NCBI GenBank assembly: GCA_913030785.1
Contig: CAJWER010000065.1
Location: forward strand, 1-13,570
Reading direction: 5' to 3'
DNA: 13,570 bases
Origin: an uncultured Chloroflexota bacterium
GTDB lineage: Bacteria > Chloroflexota > Dehalococcoidia > Lucifugimonadales > CAJWER01
Position 1 is the first letter of the stretch; each line of letters opens with the position of its first letter. Below are positions 1 to 6,165 of this stretch, in pieces. Both the position numbers and the translations under genes were made by a program. The notes beneath the pieces are model-generated. The model was not told the origin of the DNA, searched no databases, and saw nothing but the letters and a program-made list of their open reading frames with translations.

Positions 1-206
1 AGGTTGGCGACGTCGGCCTGGACCGAAATGGCACTCCCGCCCGCATCTGTAATGGCCTTGACGACCTCTCCTGCTGAGTCCGGCGACGTGTTGTAGTTGA
101 CTGCGACGCGGACCCCCTTCTCGGCCAGGCGAATGGCGATAGCCCTTCCCAGCCCCTTCGATGAACCCGTCACCAACGCTATTTTATCGTCCAATTCGAG
201 GCTCAA
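1..206 (-). CDS. fabG: 3-oxoacyl-ACP reductase, SDR family (N-terminal part, runs off left edge)
   Basis: This is the first 68 codons of a short-chain dehydrogenase. Translated from TTG at 206-204, it begins with a short lead, then IALVTGSSKGLGRAIAIRLA, the classic TGxxxGxG nucleotide-binding loop of SDR enzymes at about residues 13-20. An NYN stretch near residue 39 follows, where FabG proteins usually carry the NADPH-selecting segment, and then a QADVAN stretch matching the conserved D near the adenine ring. The catalytic Ser-Tyr-Lys lies beyond the window. The TTG start overlaps the TGA stop of plsX (TTGA), which implies translational coupling; a second in-frame TTG at 194 is possible. Position next to plsX and a dehydratase supports FabG, the NADPH-dependent reduction of 3-oxoacyl-ACP in type II fatty acid synthesis. 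Another SDR cannot be excluded from the N-terminus alone. Confidence 0.85.
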   Translation of the reverse strand, partial: MSLELDDKIALVTGSSKGLGRAIAIRLAEKGVRVAVNYNTSPDSAGEVVKAITDAGGSAISVQADVAN

Positions 207-1219
207 GCGTCCACCCTCTCACGAACCCGGTCCAGCTCTTCACTCATCGATGACACGAACCCGGTCTCGACCAACCGGCCTGCGGTCCCAATGGCCCGTC
301 GCACCGCGCCCCCCTTGGCTTTGCCATGACCTACGATAGACACACCTTTCACCCCCAGCAGAGGCCCTCCGCCATGAGACTCTGCGACATTGCTTACCTC
401 GTACAAATCCCGCACCACCTCTTCAATAATCTCCTCGGACACCCGCCCGCGGAGCAGAGAGCTGACCCTGTCCGACAGCGCATCCCCGAGGCCCTCGGCG
501 AGCTTCATGATTACGTTGCCGACAAAGCCGTCCATCACAGCAACGTCGACCTCGCCCGCAGCTAGACCGCCGGCCTCGACGTTCCCGACGAAATTGATGC
601 CAGACTTATCGAATAGAGCCGTGGCCTCTCTAATCTGCTTATTCCCTTTGCCGGCCTCACCACCGACACTGAGCAGCGCAACCCGGGGGTTCGAAATCCC
701 CCAGTACGACTTGGAGAACACGGAACCAATGACTCCGAAGCTTACGAGCATGGAAGGACGGCAATCCACATTGCTGCCCACGTCGAGAAGAAGCGTCCGG
801 GGAGCTACTCCCAATATCGGCCCGCCGATAGCGGGTCGGTCGATGCCCTCAAACACGCCCAGTAACACCGCCGCAGCCGCCATCGACGCACCGGTGGAGC
901 CCATTGACACACTCGCGTCCGCAATACCCTTCTTTATGAGTCCGGTTGATACAATCACCGAGGCCCTTGGCTTCTGTCTCAGTGCCAGCGCAGGCGCCTC
1001 CTCCTCCTCGATCACATCCTCCGAAGGGACGATCTTGATCGGGAGCCCCGTCACGTCGTATTTGGCCAATTCAGCGCCGACAGCGCTCTCGTCGCCCACC
1101 AGCAACACATGGGCACCGTCCTCGCGAGCGGCCTCAACGGCCCCGGCCACCACCTCTGCAGGTGCGTGGTCGCCTCCCATCGCGTCGACTGCAACGCGGA
1201 CTGCTTTGCCCTCGGTCAA
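203..1219 (-). CDS. plsX: Phosphate acyltransferase PlsX
   Basis: The 338-residue protein has the usual PlsX length. It starts RVAVDAMGGDHAP (residues 8-20), the family's N-terminal signature, and has a DVGSNVDCRP stretch mid-protein. A GNVIMKLAEG segment matches the conserved GNvxLKxxEG region, and the C-terminal part carries GGGPLLGVKGVSIVGHG, also typical. PlsX converts acyl-ACP and phosphate to acyl-phosphate for PlsY, the first step of bacterial phospholipid synthesis, and acts peripherally at the membrane. The start is TTG at 1219-1217, overlapping the TGA of the upstream dehydratase gene; no other start lies before the conserved VDAMGG. Its own stop overlaps the fabG start, so dehydratase, plsX and fabG are tightly coupled. 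In many bacteria plsX sits just upstream of fabD/fabG/acpP; here fabG follows directly. Confidence 0.95.
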   Translation of the reverse strand: MTEGKAVRVAVDAMGGDHAPAEVVAGAVEAAREDGAHVLLVGDESAVGAELAKYDVTGLPIKIVPSEDVIEEEEAPALALRQKPRASVIVSTGLIKKGIADASVSMGSTGASMAAAAVLLGVFEGIDRPAIGGPILGVAPRTLLLDVGSNVDCRPSMLVSFGVIGSVFSKSYWGISNPRVALLSVGGEAGKGNKQIREATALFDKSGINFVGNVEAGGLAAGEVDVAVMDGFVGNVIMKLAEGLGDALSDRVSSLLRGRVSEEIIEEVVRDLYEVSNVAESHGGGPLLGVKGVSIVGHGKAKGGAVRRAIGTAGRLVETGFVSSMSEELDRVRERVDA

Positions 1220-1623
1220 CTTGGCGACTCCGTCTTCACTGTCGCTTCGCCGGTCACTGCGTCGTCTCCAGACTCATTTCGCACGCCGACGGAGCAGACT
1301 ATTTCACTACCGCCATCCGCAGCACGTACGCGTTTCACCTGTCCGTAGGCAGTCACTTCGCTCCCTGTATATACCGGAGCTCTGAACCTGAGCTTCAGCC
1401 GCCCCGACTCAATCCAGTCCATGCCAAACTCGGCACTCATCATCTCGGAGACCGACGCCGCAACCATCATCCCGTGGGCGATCGTGCCGCCGAACTGTGA
1501 CCGCGCGGCAAACCCCTGATCGACGTGGATAGGGTTCATGTCCCCAGATGCCACCGCGTACTCGGAGATCGCCTCCTGCGTAATCTGCTTTGTCACAGAC
1601 CGCAGCGCCTCGCCCTCTTTCAA
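1216..1623 (-). CDS. MaoC-like dehydratase, catalytic (HadB/PhaJ-type)
   Basis: A 135-residue single-hotdog protein. Residues 22-33, YAVASGDMNPIH, carry the hydratase-2 motif with the catalytic pair D28 and H33 (D-x4-H, as Asp31/His36 in Aeromonas PhaJ). GGTIAHGMM follows at about 45-53, lining the hotdog helix. Enzymes of this family hydrate or dehydrate (R)-3-hydroxyacyl thioesters on CoA or ACP. Lying two codons' distance from plsX and fabG, and just after a non-catalytic hotdog partner, it probably supplies the dehydration step of fatty acid synthesis in place of FabZ; that role is inferred. The start is TTG at 1623-1621 with an AGGGAG ribosome binding site 7-8 bases ahead, and the codon two upstream in frame is a stop. 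A role in polyhydroxyalkanoate precursor supply is the main alternative. Confidence 0.87.
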   Translation of the reverse strand: MKEGEALRSVTKQITQEAISEYAVASGDMNPIHVDQGFAARSQFGGTIAHGMMVAASVSEMMSAEFGMDWIESGRLKLRFRAPVYTGSEVTAYGQVKRVRAADGGSEIVCSVGVRNESGDDAVTGEATVKTESPS

Positions 1624-1686
1624 TACTCACTCCCTACATCTAAACGCCCACACAACCAATGCTCAGGGCGGACCCAGCCCAGCTTA

Positions 1687-1763
1687 CACCAAGCGCGCGC
1701 AGCACCCCGACAGTGTGTGTCAGGGCAGACGCAGCACCGCCCGCACTAAGTGTGCGCAGCACC
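1687..1763 (-). repeat. Three degenerate copies of a GGTGCTGCG repeat after the hotdog gene
   Basis: On the minus strand GGTGCTGCG occurs three times within 77 bases: at 1763, at 1738 and at 1706 (5' ends). The outer two are alike over 20 bases (17 of 20 identical, 1744-1763 against 1687-1706). The first copy forms the last codons and stop of the non-catalytic hotdog gene; the other two fill the 122-base gap before the MaoC gene. A further copy ends the oxidase gene at 9647. Function is unknown. Confidence 0.6.
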
Positions 1764-2165
1764 ACCCGGCATGAATAGTGTTGTCTTGCCGCTCATCACC
1801 TGCCTGCCAGCCCCATCTTCCACCGTGAGCCGGAGGCTGACCAGACGTGTCTCGCCCCTCACTGCATTCTGGGACAAGACGGCCCGGCACCGCAAGGCGT
1901 CCCCGACGCGGACGGCGGCACTGAACTCCAGTTCCTGGCCCGCGTGGACAGTCCCCTCGGGGATACCCAGGTCGGCCACGATGCCTCGAAGGCCCAGAGC
2001 AGCCACCGCCATCGCCGGAACGATGGGCCGGTCATCTGCGGGTTGATAAATGCCAGAGCCGTCCCCGACAGCACCTATGTAGCGCTCGACCGTTTGTGCG
2101 TCGAGAACATAGCTCTTGTCGGATAGTTCTTGGCCGGTTTCGAGGGTTGCAAAATCTACTGACAT
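1746..2165 (-). CDS. Hotdog-fold protein, non-catalytic MaoC-N/FAS1-dehydratase-like subunit
   Basis: A 139-residue protein from ATG 2165 (142 from an in-frame GTG at 2174). It has the layout of N-terminal MaoC-like hotdogs: a helix with VERYIGAVGDGSGIY, where catalytic family members have a GDxNPxH motif, so the His is replaced by Tyr and the enzyme should be inactive alone. The hotdog strands follow, with HAGQELEFSAAVRVGD and VSLRLTVEDGAGRQVMSGK. It resembles the HadA/HadC-type partner subunit that forms a heterodimer with a catalytic MaoC hotdog. The next gene downstream is exactly such a catalytic subunit, so a two-subunit 3-hydroxyacyl dehydratase is the likely product. I prefer ATG 2165 because a consensus -10 element ends at 2175, leaving GTG 2174 no room downstream of a transcription start. 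The gene's 3' end is built from a repeat also seen at 9647. Confidence 0.78.
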   Translation of the reverse strand: MSVDFATLETGQELSDKSYVLDAQTVERYIGAVGDGSGIYQPADDRPIVPAMAVAALGLRGIVADLGIPEGTVHAGQELEFSAAVRVGDALRCRAVLSQNAVRGETRLVSLRLTVEDGAGRQVMSGKTTLFMPGGAAHT

Positions 2166-2174
2166 GCGCGCCAC

Positions 2175-2204
2175 ATTATAGTTGGGGTCAGGGGATCAAG
2201 GCAA
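2175..2204 (-). promoter_or_regulatory. Sigma70-like promoter, nearly leaderless, for the lipid operon
   Basis: Reading the minus strand, TTGCCT (2204-2199) is followed after 18 bases by TATAAT (2180-2175), an exact -10 hexamer. The expected transcription start, about 7 bases on, falls at 2168-2166, within a few bases of ATG 2165. No Shine-Dalgarno sequence is visible. This would drive the hotdog pair, plsX and fabG. Confidence 0.55.
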
Positions 2205-2277
2205 CGCGACCGCCTGTGGAAAGACGCAGGACCCAACCCCAGGTATAGAGAGCAACTACCGACCGATGTGTTCTGGG

Positions 2278-2640
2278 TCAAGTGAGGTCGCTGGAACCGC
2301 CACGCTGCATCTCCGCCTCTTCCATCCACCGTTCCAGCAGCACAAAAGACTCATCTACACTCAAATCGAGAGAAGCGATCGACACCGCTCGAAAGAGGAC
2401 GCCCGTGGACACCCTGGCAGCCACCGACTCGCCCGCGGCAGGAATGTCCACACCAAGGGCCTTTGCCATGTATCCCCCGGCCGCCATCCCATCCATGGTC
2501 AAAAAACACTCCACAAGCATCTTACCCTGGTAGAGCAGCGTCAGCCCGCCTTCGCCCTGCTTTAACTCCAAAGCCAGGTGCGCCCTGGGGGTATCCAGCA
2601 ACTCGTTTGCGTAGTCATGGATCTTAGTATGCTCAGACAT
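2278..2640 (-). CDS. Unrecognised 120-residue protein
   Basis: I do not recognise this protein. It is 120 residues, with no signal peptide or membrane segment and only one cysteine. An acidic/amphipathic N-terminal third is followed by a hydrophobic central stretch (LTLLYQGKMLVECFLTMDG) rich in Met and Gly, and a C-terminal helix-like segment rich in Glu that includes ERWMEEAEMQ. It starts at ATG 2640 with no good Shine-Dalgarno sequence; a TTGACG element 17 bases from TAACCT sits just ahead. It is co-directional with the lipid operon 112 bases downstream, so a related role is possible but only by position. The reading frame is real-looking: its composition is balanced and it is not rich in Arg/Pro/Ser as antisense frames here are. 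Confidence 0.6.
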   Translation of the reverse strand: MSEHTKIHDYANELLDTPRAHLALELKQGEGGLTLLYQGKMLVECFLTMDGMAAGGYMAKALGVDIPAAGESVAARVSTGVLFRAVSIASLDLSVDESFVLLERWMEEAEMQRGGSSDLT

Positions 2641-2647
2641 GCTTCAA

Positions 2648-2676
2648 AGGTTAGGGTAGCCAGACAGCGCCGTCAA
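2648..2676 (-). promoter_or_regulatory. Promoter candidate for the 120-residue gene
   Basis: Minus strand TTGACG (2676-2671) lies 17 bases from TAACCT (2653-2648), and only 7 bases separate the latter from ATG 2640. The -35 is one base from consensus; the -10 is weak (3 of 6). If used, the transcript would start at or next to the ATG. Confidence 0.4.
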
Positions 2677-2728
2677 CGTGCTCAGCACCCTTTGTGCGGA
2701 CGAGGAAGGGCTCGTCACAACCCAGTCT

Positions 2729-2843
2729 ATGTCACCCTGAGCGGATGCGAAGGGTCTGGGGCTATGGGGTCTCCTGCTTCGACGGTCAAGGAAGCGTGTC
2801 CCCCTCCCCAGATGCTTCGTCGGGAGCCTCCTCAGCATGACAT
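2729..2843. repeat. Imperfect inverted repeat, MITE-like intergenic element
   Basis: Left arm 2729-2761 runs from ATGTCA through CCTGAG and GCGAAG to TCTGGGG. Right arm 2806-2843 starts CCCCAGA and ends CTCAGCATGACAT. The reverse complement of the right arm matches the left at ATGTCA, CTGAG, CGAAG and TCTGGGG, with small insertions between. The roughly 45-base centre is unpaired. There is no open reading frame. From memory, CCTGAGC..GCGAAGG..TCTGGGG arms recur between genes in environmental bacterial genomes; I cannot check that here. Apart from this element, 2641-2929 shows nothing else I can name. Confidence 0.6.
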
Positions 2844-2929
2844 GGCTCTGGACGCAACTCATCCACGCCCTGCATGAATGGGAGAATCAGAAGGTCAATG
2901 CAACCCAGCCCTGGAACCTGGTCCCTGCC

Positions 2930-3143
2930 CTAAGGCTGGTAAAGCTCGATCCCCGGCAGCGCGCCTACCAACGAAACCCACAAGCTAGTTCGTGATGGCA
3001 CAGCCACCAATTCCAAACCCGCGATCGGGCCGGATATGGCCAGTCTCGCGTCAGACCACTCACTTCCCGTTTCGGCATCCGTTAACACGTCGCCCTCAAT
3101 ACTCCACGACAACACGCGCCCATCGACCTCGCTGAAATAGACC
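2930..3143 (-). pseudogene. DUF3179 gene remnant, C-terminal 70 residues
   Basis: The last 70 residues of this minus frame match the C-terminal end of DUF3179 proteins: VYFSEVDGRVLSW (family pattern VYxRxVDGRvLtF), then TDAETGSEW (family DxeTgSlW), then ISGPIAGLELVAVP (family iaGplaGxxLexvp), then a W about 14 residues before a final PGIELY (family yPdtxvy). Full-length members have several hundred residues, so most of the protein is missing. The frame stays open to an ATG at 3427, but that added part is the antisense of a DUF151 gene and has Arg/Ser/Thr-rich shadow composition. Homology stops at about 3142, exactly where the opposite-strand DUF151 homology begins. I read it as a truncated remnant; expression as a 165-residue chimera is possible but unlikely to be functional. 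Confidence 0.65.
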
Positions 3144-3503
3144 GACGCGGTCGACGACACATACTTCGCGGTGGTCCAGGTCCGGCGCGGAGAAGAGACC
3201 CGGGAGGTCGATGTCCGGCCCAGTGACGTGCTGGCCCTGGCGGCCCACGCCGGCTGCCAGATCTTCGCCGCGGAAGATGTCCTCGCCCGCGCGGCCAAAA
3301 CGGTTCCCCCGAGTATCACCAATGTGAAACCGAATGGCAAGGGGCTGGACACGATCGCTACAGGAGTCCAAGAATCCCACCTACGACACAGTGGACCGGT
3401 ATCGATGGAGACTAACTGGGGCCCCATGCTTGACCACCAGGGAGACCTGATCGAGTATCTCTACGGCACTCAGCCCGATGCTGAAGAGAGTGCTTCGGCC
3501 TAG
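3141..3503 (+). pseudogene. DUF151/bifunctional nuclease gene remnant, C-terminal part
   Basis: The plus frame reads TDAVDDTYFAVVQVRRGEE and then VDVRPSDVLALAAHAGCQIF followed by AAEDVLARA. This matches the second half of bifunctional nuclease (BFN, DUF151) proteins, whose pattern is DGTFYAxLxLexDG, VDARPSDAIALAL, PIFvAEEVL. The N-terminal half of the domain, with its IWIG and RPLTHDLL stretches, is absent. An in-frame TAG at 3138-3140 precedes it, and further upstream the same bases code for DUF3179 on the other strand. A GTG at 3171 gives a nominal 110-residue product. The 60-residue tail after the domain (ending EYLYGTQPDAEESASA) is unremarkable and ends at TAG 3503. Codon third positions look GC-rich like the neighbouring genes, so the truncation seems recent or artefactual. 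Confidence 0.65.
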
Positions 3504-3519
3504 CCCTGACCACGGCACG

Positions 3520-3534
3520 GGACCATTCTGGTCC
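3520..3534 (+). terminator. Small hairpin after the DUF151 remnant
   Basis: GGACCA-TTC-TGGTCC is a perfect 6-bp stem with a 3-base loop, 16 bases after the stop at 3503. There is no T-run after it, so a role in termination is uncertain. Confidence 0.3.
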
Positions 3535-3562
3535 TCCCGGCCGTTTCACCTTTGTCGATTCA

Positions 3563-3591
3563 TTGAATATTGCGTACATTAGTGCTATTAT
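3563..3591 (+). promoter_or_regulatory. Promoter-like sequence without an obvious gene
   Basis: TTGAAT (3563-3568) and TATTAT (3586-3591) are 17 bases apart in an AT-rich pocket of an otherwise GC-rich region. The minus strand also reads TATAAT here (3592-3587) but without a -35. Downstream there is no credible gene before the 3' end of the opposite-strand CoA-transferase gene at 3733, only a 12-codon frame. The rest of 3504-3732 shows nothing further. Confidence 0.4.
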
Positions 3592-3732
3592 AGTAACTAG
3601 TGACGGCCCCGCGGGTCCACCCAAAAATGAGACAGAATGTGACACATATCCAGGGGTACAGCTAGGGAGTGCCTCCACCAACAAGCGAGGAGATTTGGTG
3701 GCGAAATACGCAGATATCAACGCCGGTGAGCG

Positions 3733-4950
3733 CTAAAGCACTCCGCCCTCGCGCCACGAGGCGATTTCGTCGTCTGAGGCGCTTGCGAGGTCCCGCAGTA
3801 CTTGATCGGTGTGCTCGCCCAGCCGGGGGGCCAGTCGGTGATTGGTCTTCACGCCACCGACCTTGATGGGACTGGCGATCTCCCGAATCGTGCCCAACTC
3901 CGGATGCTCCATCTCCAGCACCAGTTCGTCCTCGGCCACCTGAGGGTCGCGAAGCGCCTCCTCGACGCTGTTCACCGGTGCGCAAGGCACCTGCCCCTTG
4001 AGCAGCTCCAGCCACTCGGCGGTAGTCCTCTTTTGAGATAGCTCCTTAAGAATCGGCCCGAGCGCCTCGCGGTTCTCCAGCCGGCTGGCGAAGCTATTGA
4101 ACCTGGGGTCCTCGGCCAGTTCGGGAGAACCCATGATCGTCACAAGGTTTTGGTAGAACTTCTCCTTCGCGCACATGACCACTAACCAGCCGTCCTTCGA
4201 AGGCAGCACCTGTGAAGGCACCTGGGACGGATGAGAGGAGTCGGGCCAGCGTTGCGGCTCATAGCCCTTCGTGAGATGCCATGCGCCGACATAGCTCAGG
4301 TGAGAGATGGCGTTGTCGAACAGGCTAACGTCGACATCAGAGCCCCGGCCCGAAGTCCGGGCCCCCAGTATGGCGCTCACCATGCCCAGAACCGACATGA
4401 CGCCCCCGCTGTAGTCCACCAGCGAGAGCCCGGACTTCTGCGGCGGCGTGTCAGGTTCGCCTGTAATAGACATCCAGCCAGCGTATGCCTGCATCGTGTA
4501 ATCATAGCCCGGCTCAGCCGCCCGTGCGCCGTGCCTCCCGAAAGCCGAGAGGGAGCAGCAGACGATGGCCGGCTTCACTGCCTTGAGGCTCTCATAATCG
4601 AGTCCTAGCTTGGACGGCAGATCGCCCCGCAGATTGTTGAAAACTGCGTCGCTCACTGCTACCAGCTTGTGCAGTATGGCTTTCGACTCAGGGTGTTGCA
4701 GATTGAGAGTGATGCTCTTCTTGTTGCGATTGAAGCTCTGGAAATACACGCTGTCCTGGGTCCCGGTGTACGGCGGCACGTACCGGGCCACGTCCCCTCC
4801 AGTCTCGGGGTTCTCGATCTTGATAATCTCCGCGCCGAGATCGGCCAGGAACATGGTCCCCCACGGCCCTGCACCGTACTGCTCAACCGAGATGATCCTG
4901 ACCCCTTCGAGGGGCAGCCGGGGCTTGGGGTCAGTCGTACCTGAGGACAT
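3733..4950 (-). CDS. CaiB/BaiF family CoA transferase
   Basis: A 405-residue class III CoA transferase of normal length. LPLEGVRIISVEQYGAGPW (13-30) is the family's opening segment, followed by LADLGAEIIKIENPE (35-49). VYFQSFNRNKKSITLNL (68-84) and LGLDYESLKAVKPAIV (115-130) are conserved blocks. The catalytic aspartate is D179 in LSLVDYSGG, after PGYDYTMQAYAGWM (147-160). These enzymes move CoA between carboxylic acids through an aspartyl-CoA intermediate. The start is ATG 4950 with AGGAG six or so bases upstream. It lies 45 bases after the zinc alcohol dehydrogenase stop, in the same direction, so the two are probably one transcript. The donor and acceptor acids cannot be told from the sequence. 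Similar genes are strongly expanded in some marine Chloroflexota. Confidence 0.93.
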   Translation of the reverse strand: MSSGTTDPKPRLPLEGVRIISVEQYGAGPWGTMFLADLGAEIIKIENPETGGDVARYVPPYTGTQDSVYFQSFNRNKKSITLNLQHPESKAILHKLVAVSDAVFNNLRGDLPSKLGLDYESLKAVKPAIVCCSLSAFGRHGARAAEPGYDYTMQAYAGWMSITGEPDTPPQKSGLSLVDYSGGVMSVLGMVSAILGARTSGRGSDVDVSLFDNAISHLSYVGAWHLTKGYEPQRWPDSSHPSQVPSQVLPSKDGWLVVMCAKEKFYQNLVTIMGSPELAEDPRFNSFASRLENREALGPILKELSQKRTTAEWLELLKGQVPCAPVNSVEEALRDPQVAEDELVLEMEHPELGTIREIASPIKVGGVKTNHRLAPRLGEHTDQVLRDLASASDDEIASWREGGVL

Positions 4951-4995
4951 TCAAATCTCCTAACAACCTTGTTCTGTGAATGGGGCTGGCGCAGG

Positions 4996-6114
4996 CTACG
5001 GAGCGACCATCGCCCTCGTGACAGCCGAGTCCTCCGTCTTGCCGGCCCACTCCGCCGCCTCGAAGGCCTCGCCGATGCGCTCCAGCGGGAAGGTATGGGA
5101 CATGACACGGGTCAGAGGGTACTTGTCCCTGGTACGGGTCAGCATATCGACGGTCACCGGCAAGATGTACGGGTCGTAGTGGGTGACGGGTATTATCCGC
5201 ACCTGTCCCCACAGCACCTTGGACACGTCCAACGTCACGTTGCTGCCTGGCCAGATGTTGCCAATCTCGACGAACGCGCCTCCCTTGCGAGTCATAGCGA
5301 TGCCCTCCGGCACCACCTGCGGGTAGCCCACCACCTCCATGACCACGTCGGCGCCACGGCCCTCGGTCAGCTCCTTCACTCGCTCGATACGAGCCTCCGA
5401 GGTGTCGTACTCGTTGATGTCGATGGTCTGGTCAGCGCCACACTGCCTGGCCAGCTCCAGTCGGCTCGGGACCCCGTCGATAGAGATGACAGAGGCAGCC
5501 CCCATCTCCTTCGCCGCCGCCGCCGCGTTGATGCCAAGGCCTCCAGCGCCCTGGATCACTACATGGTCGCCCAGCTGCAAGTTCGCCTGCCGCAGACCGT
5601 AGACCACCTGGGCTGCGGCGCAGTTGACCGCCGCAGCGGCCTCGTTCGACAGCTCATCAGGCACCTTGAAAACAAAGTGGCCGGGAAACAGGTAGTAGTA
5701 CTCGGCGAAGCCGCCGTTGCAGTAGGGGAACTCCTCGATGGACGCCCTGAACCGGAACCGCGTTGGGCAGTGGTTCAGTTCGCCTCGAAGGCAGTTGTAG
5801 CAGCGTCGGCAAGGGAAAAAGTAGGTGAAGACCACCCGGTCTCCCTCCTTCAGCGGCCGCCCCATCGAGTCCGTTGAGATATCAGGCGCCAGCGTGTCGA
5901 TTACCCCGGCCATCTCGTGGCCGAGGATGACCGGACCCTGTTTGCCAGTGAGTATCGGCTCGATCTCGCCGCGCCAGAAGTGCAGGTCGGAGCCGCATAT
6001 TCCCCCAGCCAGTATCCTGACCCTGATCCCTCCGGGCCCCACCGGGACGGGAGGCAGCTCTGTCATCTCGAAGTGGCGAGGCCCAACGAACACCGCAGCT
6101 CGACCCTTTTCCAT
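4996..6114 (-). CDS. Zinc-dependent alcohol dehydrogenase (MDR family)
   Basis: A 372-residue medium-chain dehydrogenase. Catalytic zinc ligands are visible as C40 (GGICGSDLHFW) and H66-E67 (ILGHEMAG), with C165 (VNCAAAQ) a likely third. The structural zinc site has four cysteines, C102, C105, C108 and C116, in FPCRRCYNCLRGELNHC. The Rossmann loop GAGGLG is at 189-194, and D213 at the end of the next strand favours NAD over NADP. It oxidises an alcohol or polyol to a carbonyl; the closest feel is threonine/sorbitol/galactitol dehydrogenase-like proteins, but the substrate is unknown. I chose ATG 6114 because GAGGAGG lies 5 bases ahead and the conserved fold starts at once; an upstream in-frame start at 6168 would add 18 uninformative residues inside a repeat-bearing spacer. 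It leads the operon with the CoA transferase. Confidence 0.93.
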   Translation of the reverse strand: MEKGRAAVFVGPRHFEMTELPPVPVGPGGIRVRILAGGICGSDLHFWRGEIEPILTGKQGPVILGHEMAGVIDTLAPDISTDSMGRPLKEGDRVVFTYFFPCRRCYNCLRGELNHCPTRFRFRASIEEFPYCNGGFAEYYYLFPGHFVFKVPDELSNEAAAAVNCAAAQVVYGLRQANLQLGDHVVIQGAGGLGINAAAAAKEMGAASVISIDGVPSRLELARQCGADQTIDINEYDTSEARIERVKELTEGRGADVVMEVVGYPQVVPEGIAMTRKGGAFVEIGNIWPGSNVTLDVSKVLWGQVRIIPVTHYDPYILPVTVDMLTRTRDKYPLTRVMSHTFPLERIGEAFEAAEWAGKTEDSAVTRAMVAP

Positions 6115-6165
6115 CGCATCCTCCTCATGCCCTGGCAGCCCGACGACAGTGAGCCCCGAATGTAC

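Noticed and set aside
390..1385. Long plus-strand open frame of 331 codons
   Set aside because: It is antisense to plsX and the MaoC gene, with a Ser/Thr/Pro/Arg-rich composition and no recognisable domain.
1624..1745. Repeats after the hotdog gene as a possible CRISPR array
   Set aside because: Units are short and degenerate, spacing is irregular and only three copies occur.
3695..3736. Short plus frame TTG/GTG with GAGGAG ahead, reading VAKYADINAGER then stop
   Set aside because: It resembles the first codons of a gene and could be another remnant, but 13 codons overlapping the CoA-transferase stop are too few to support a call.
4969..5877. Plus-strand open frame of 302 codons
   Set aside because: Antisense to the zinc alcohol dehydrogenase, which has all its zinc ligands; the plus frame is His/Arg/Asp-rich without motifs.
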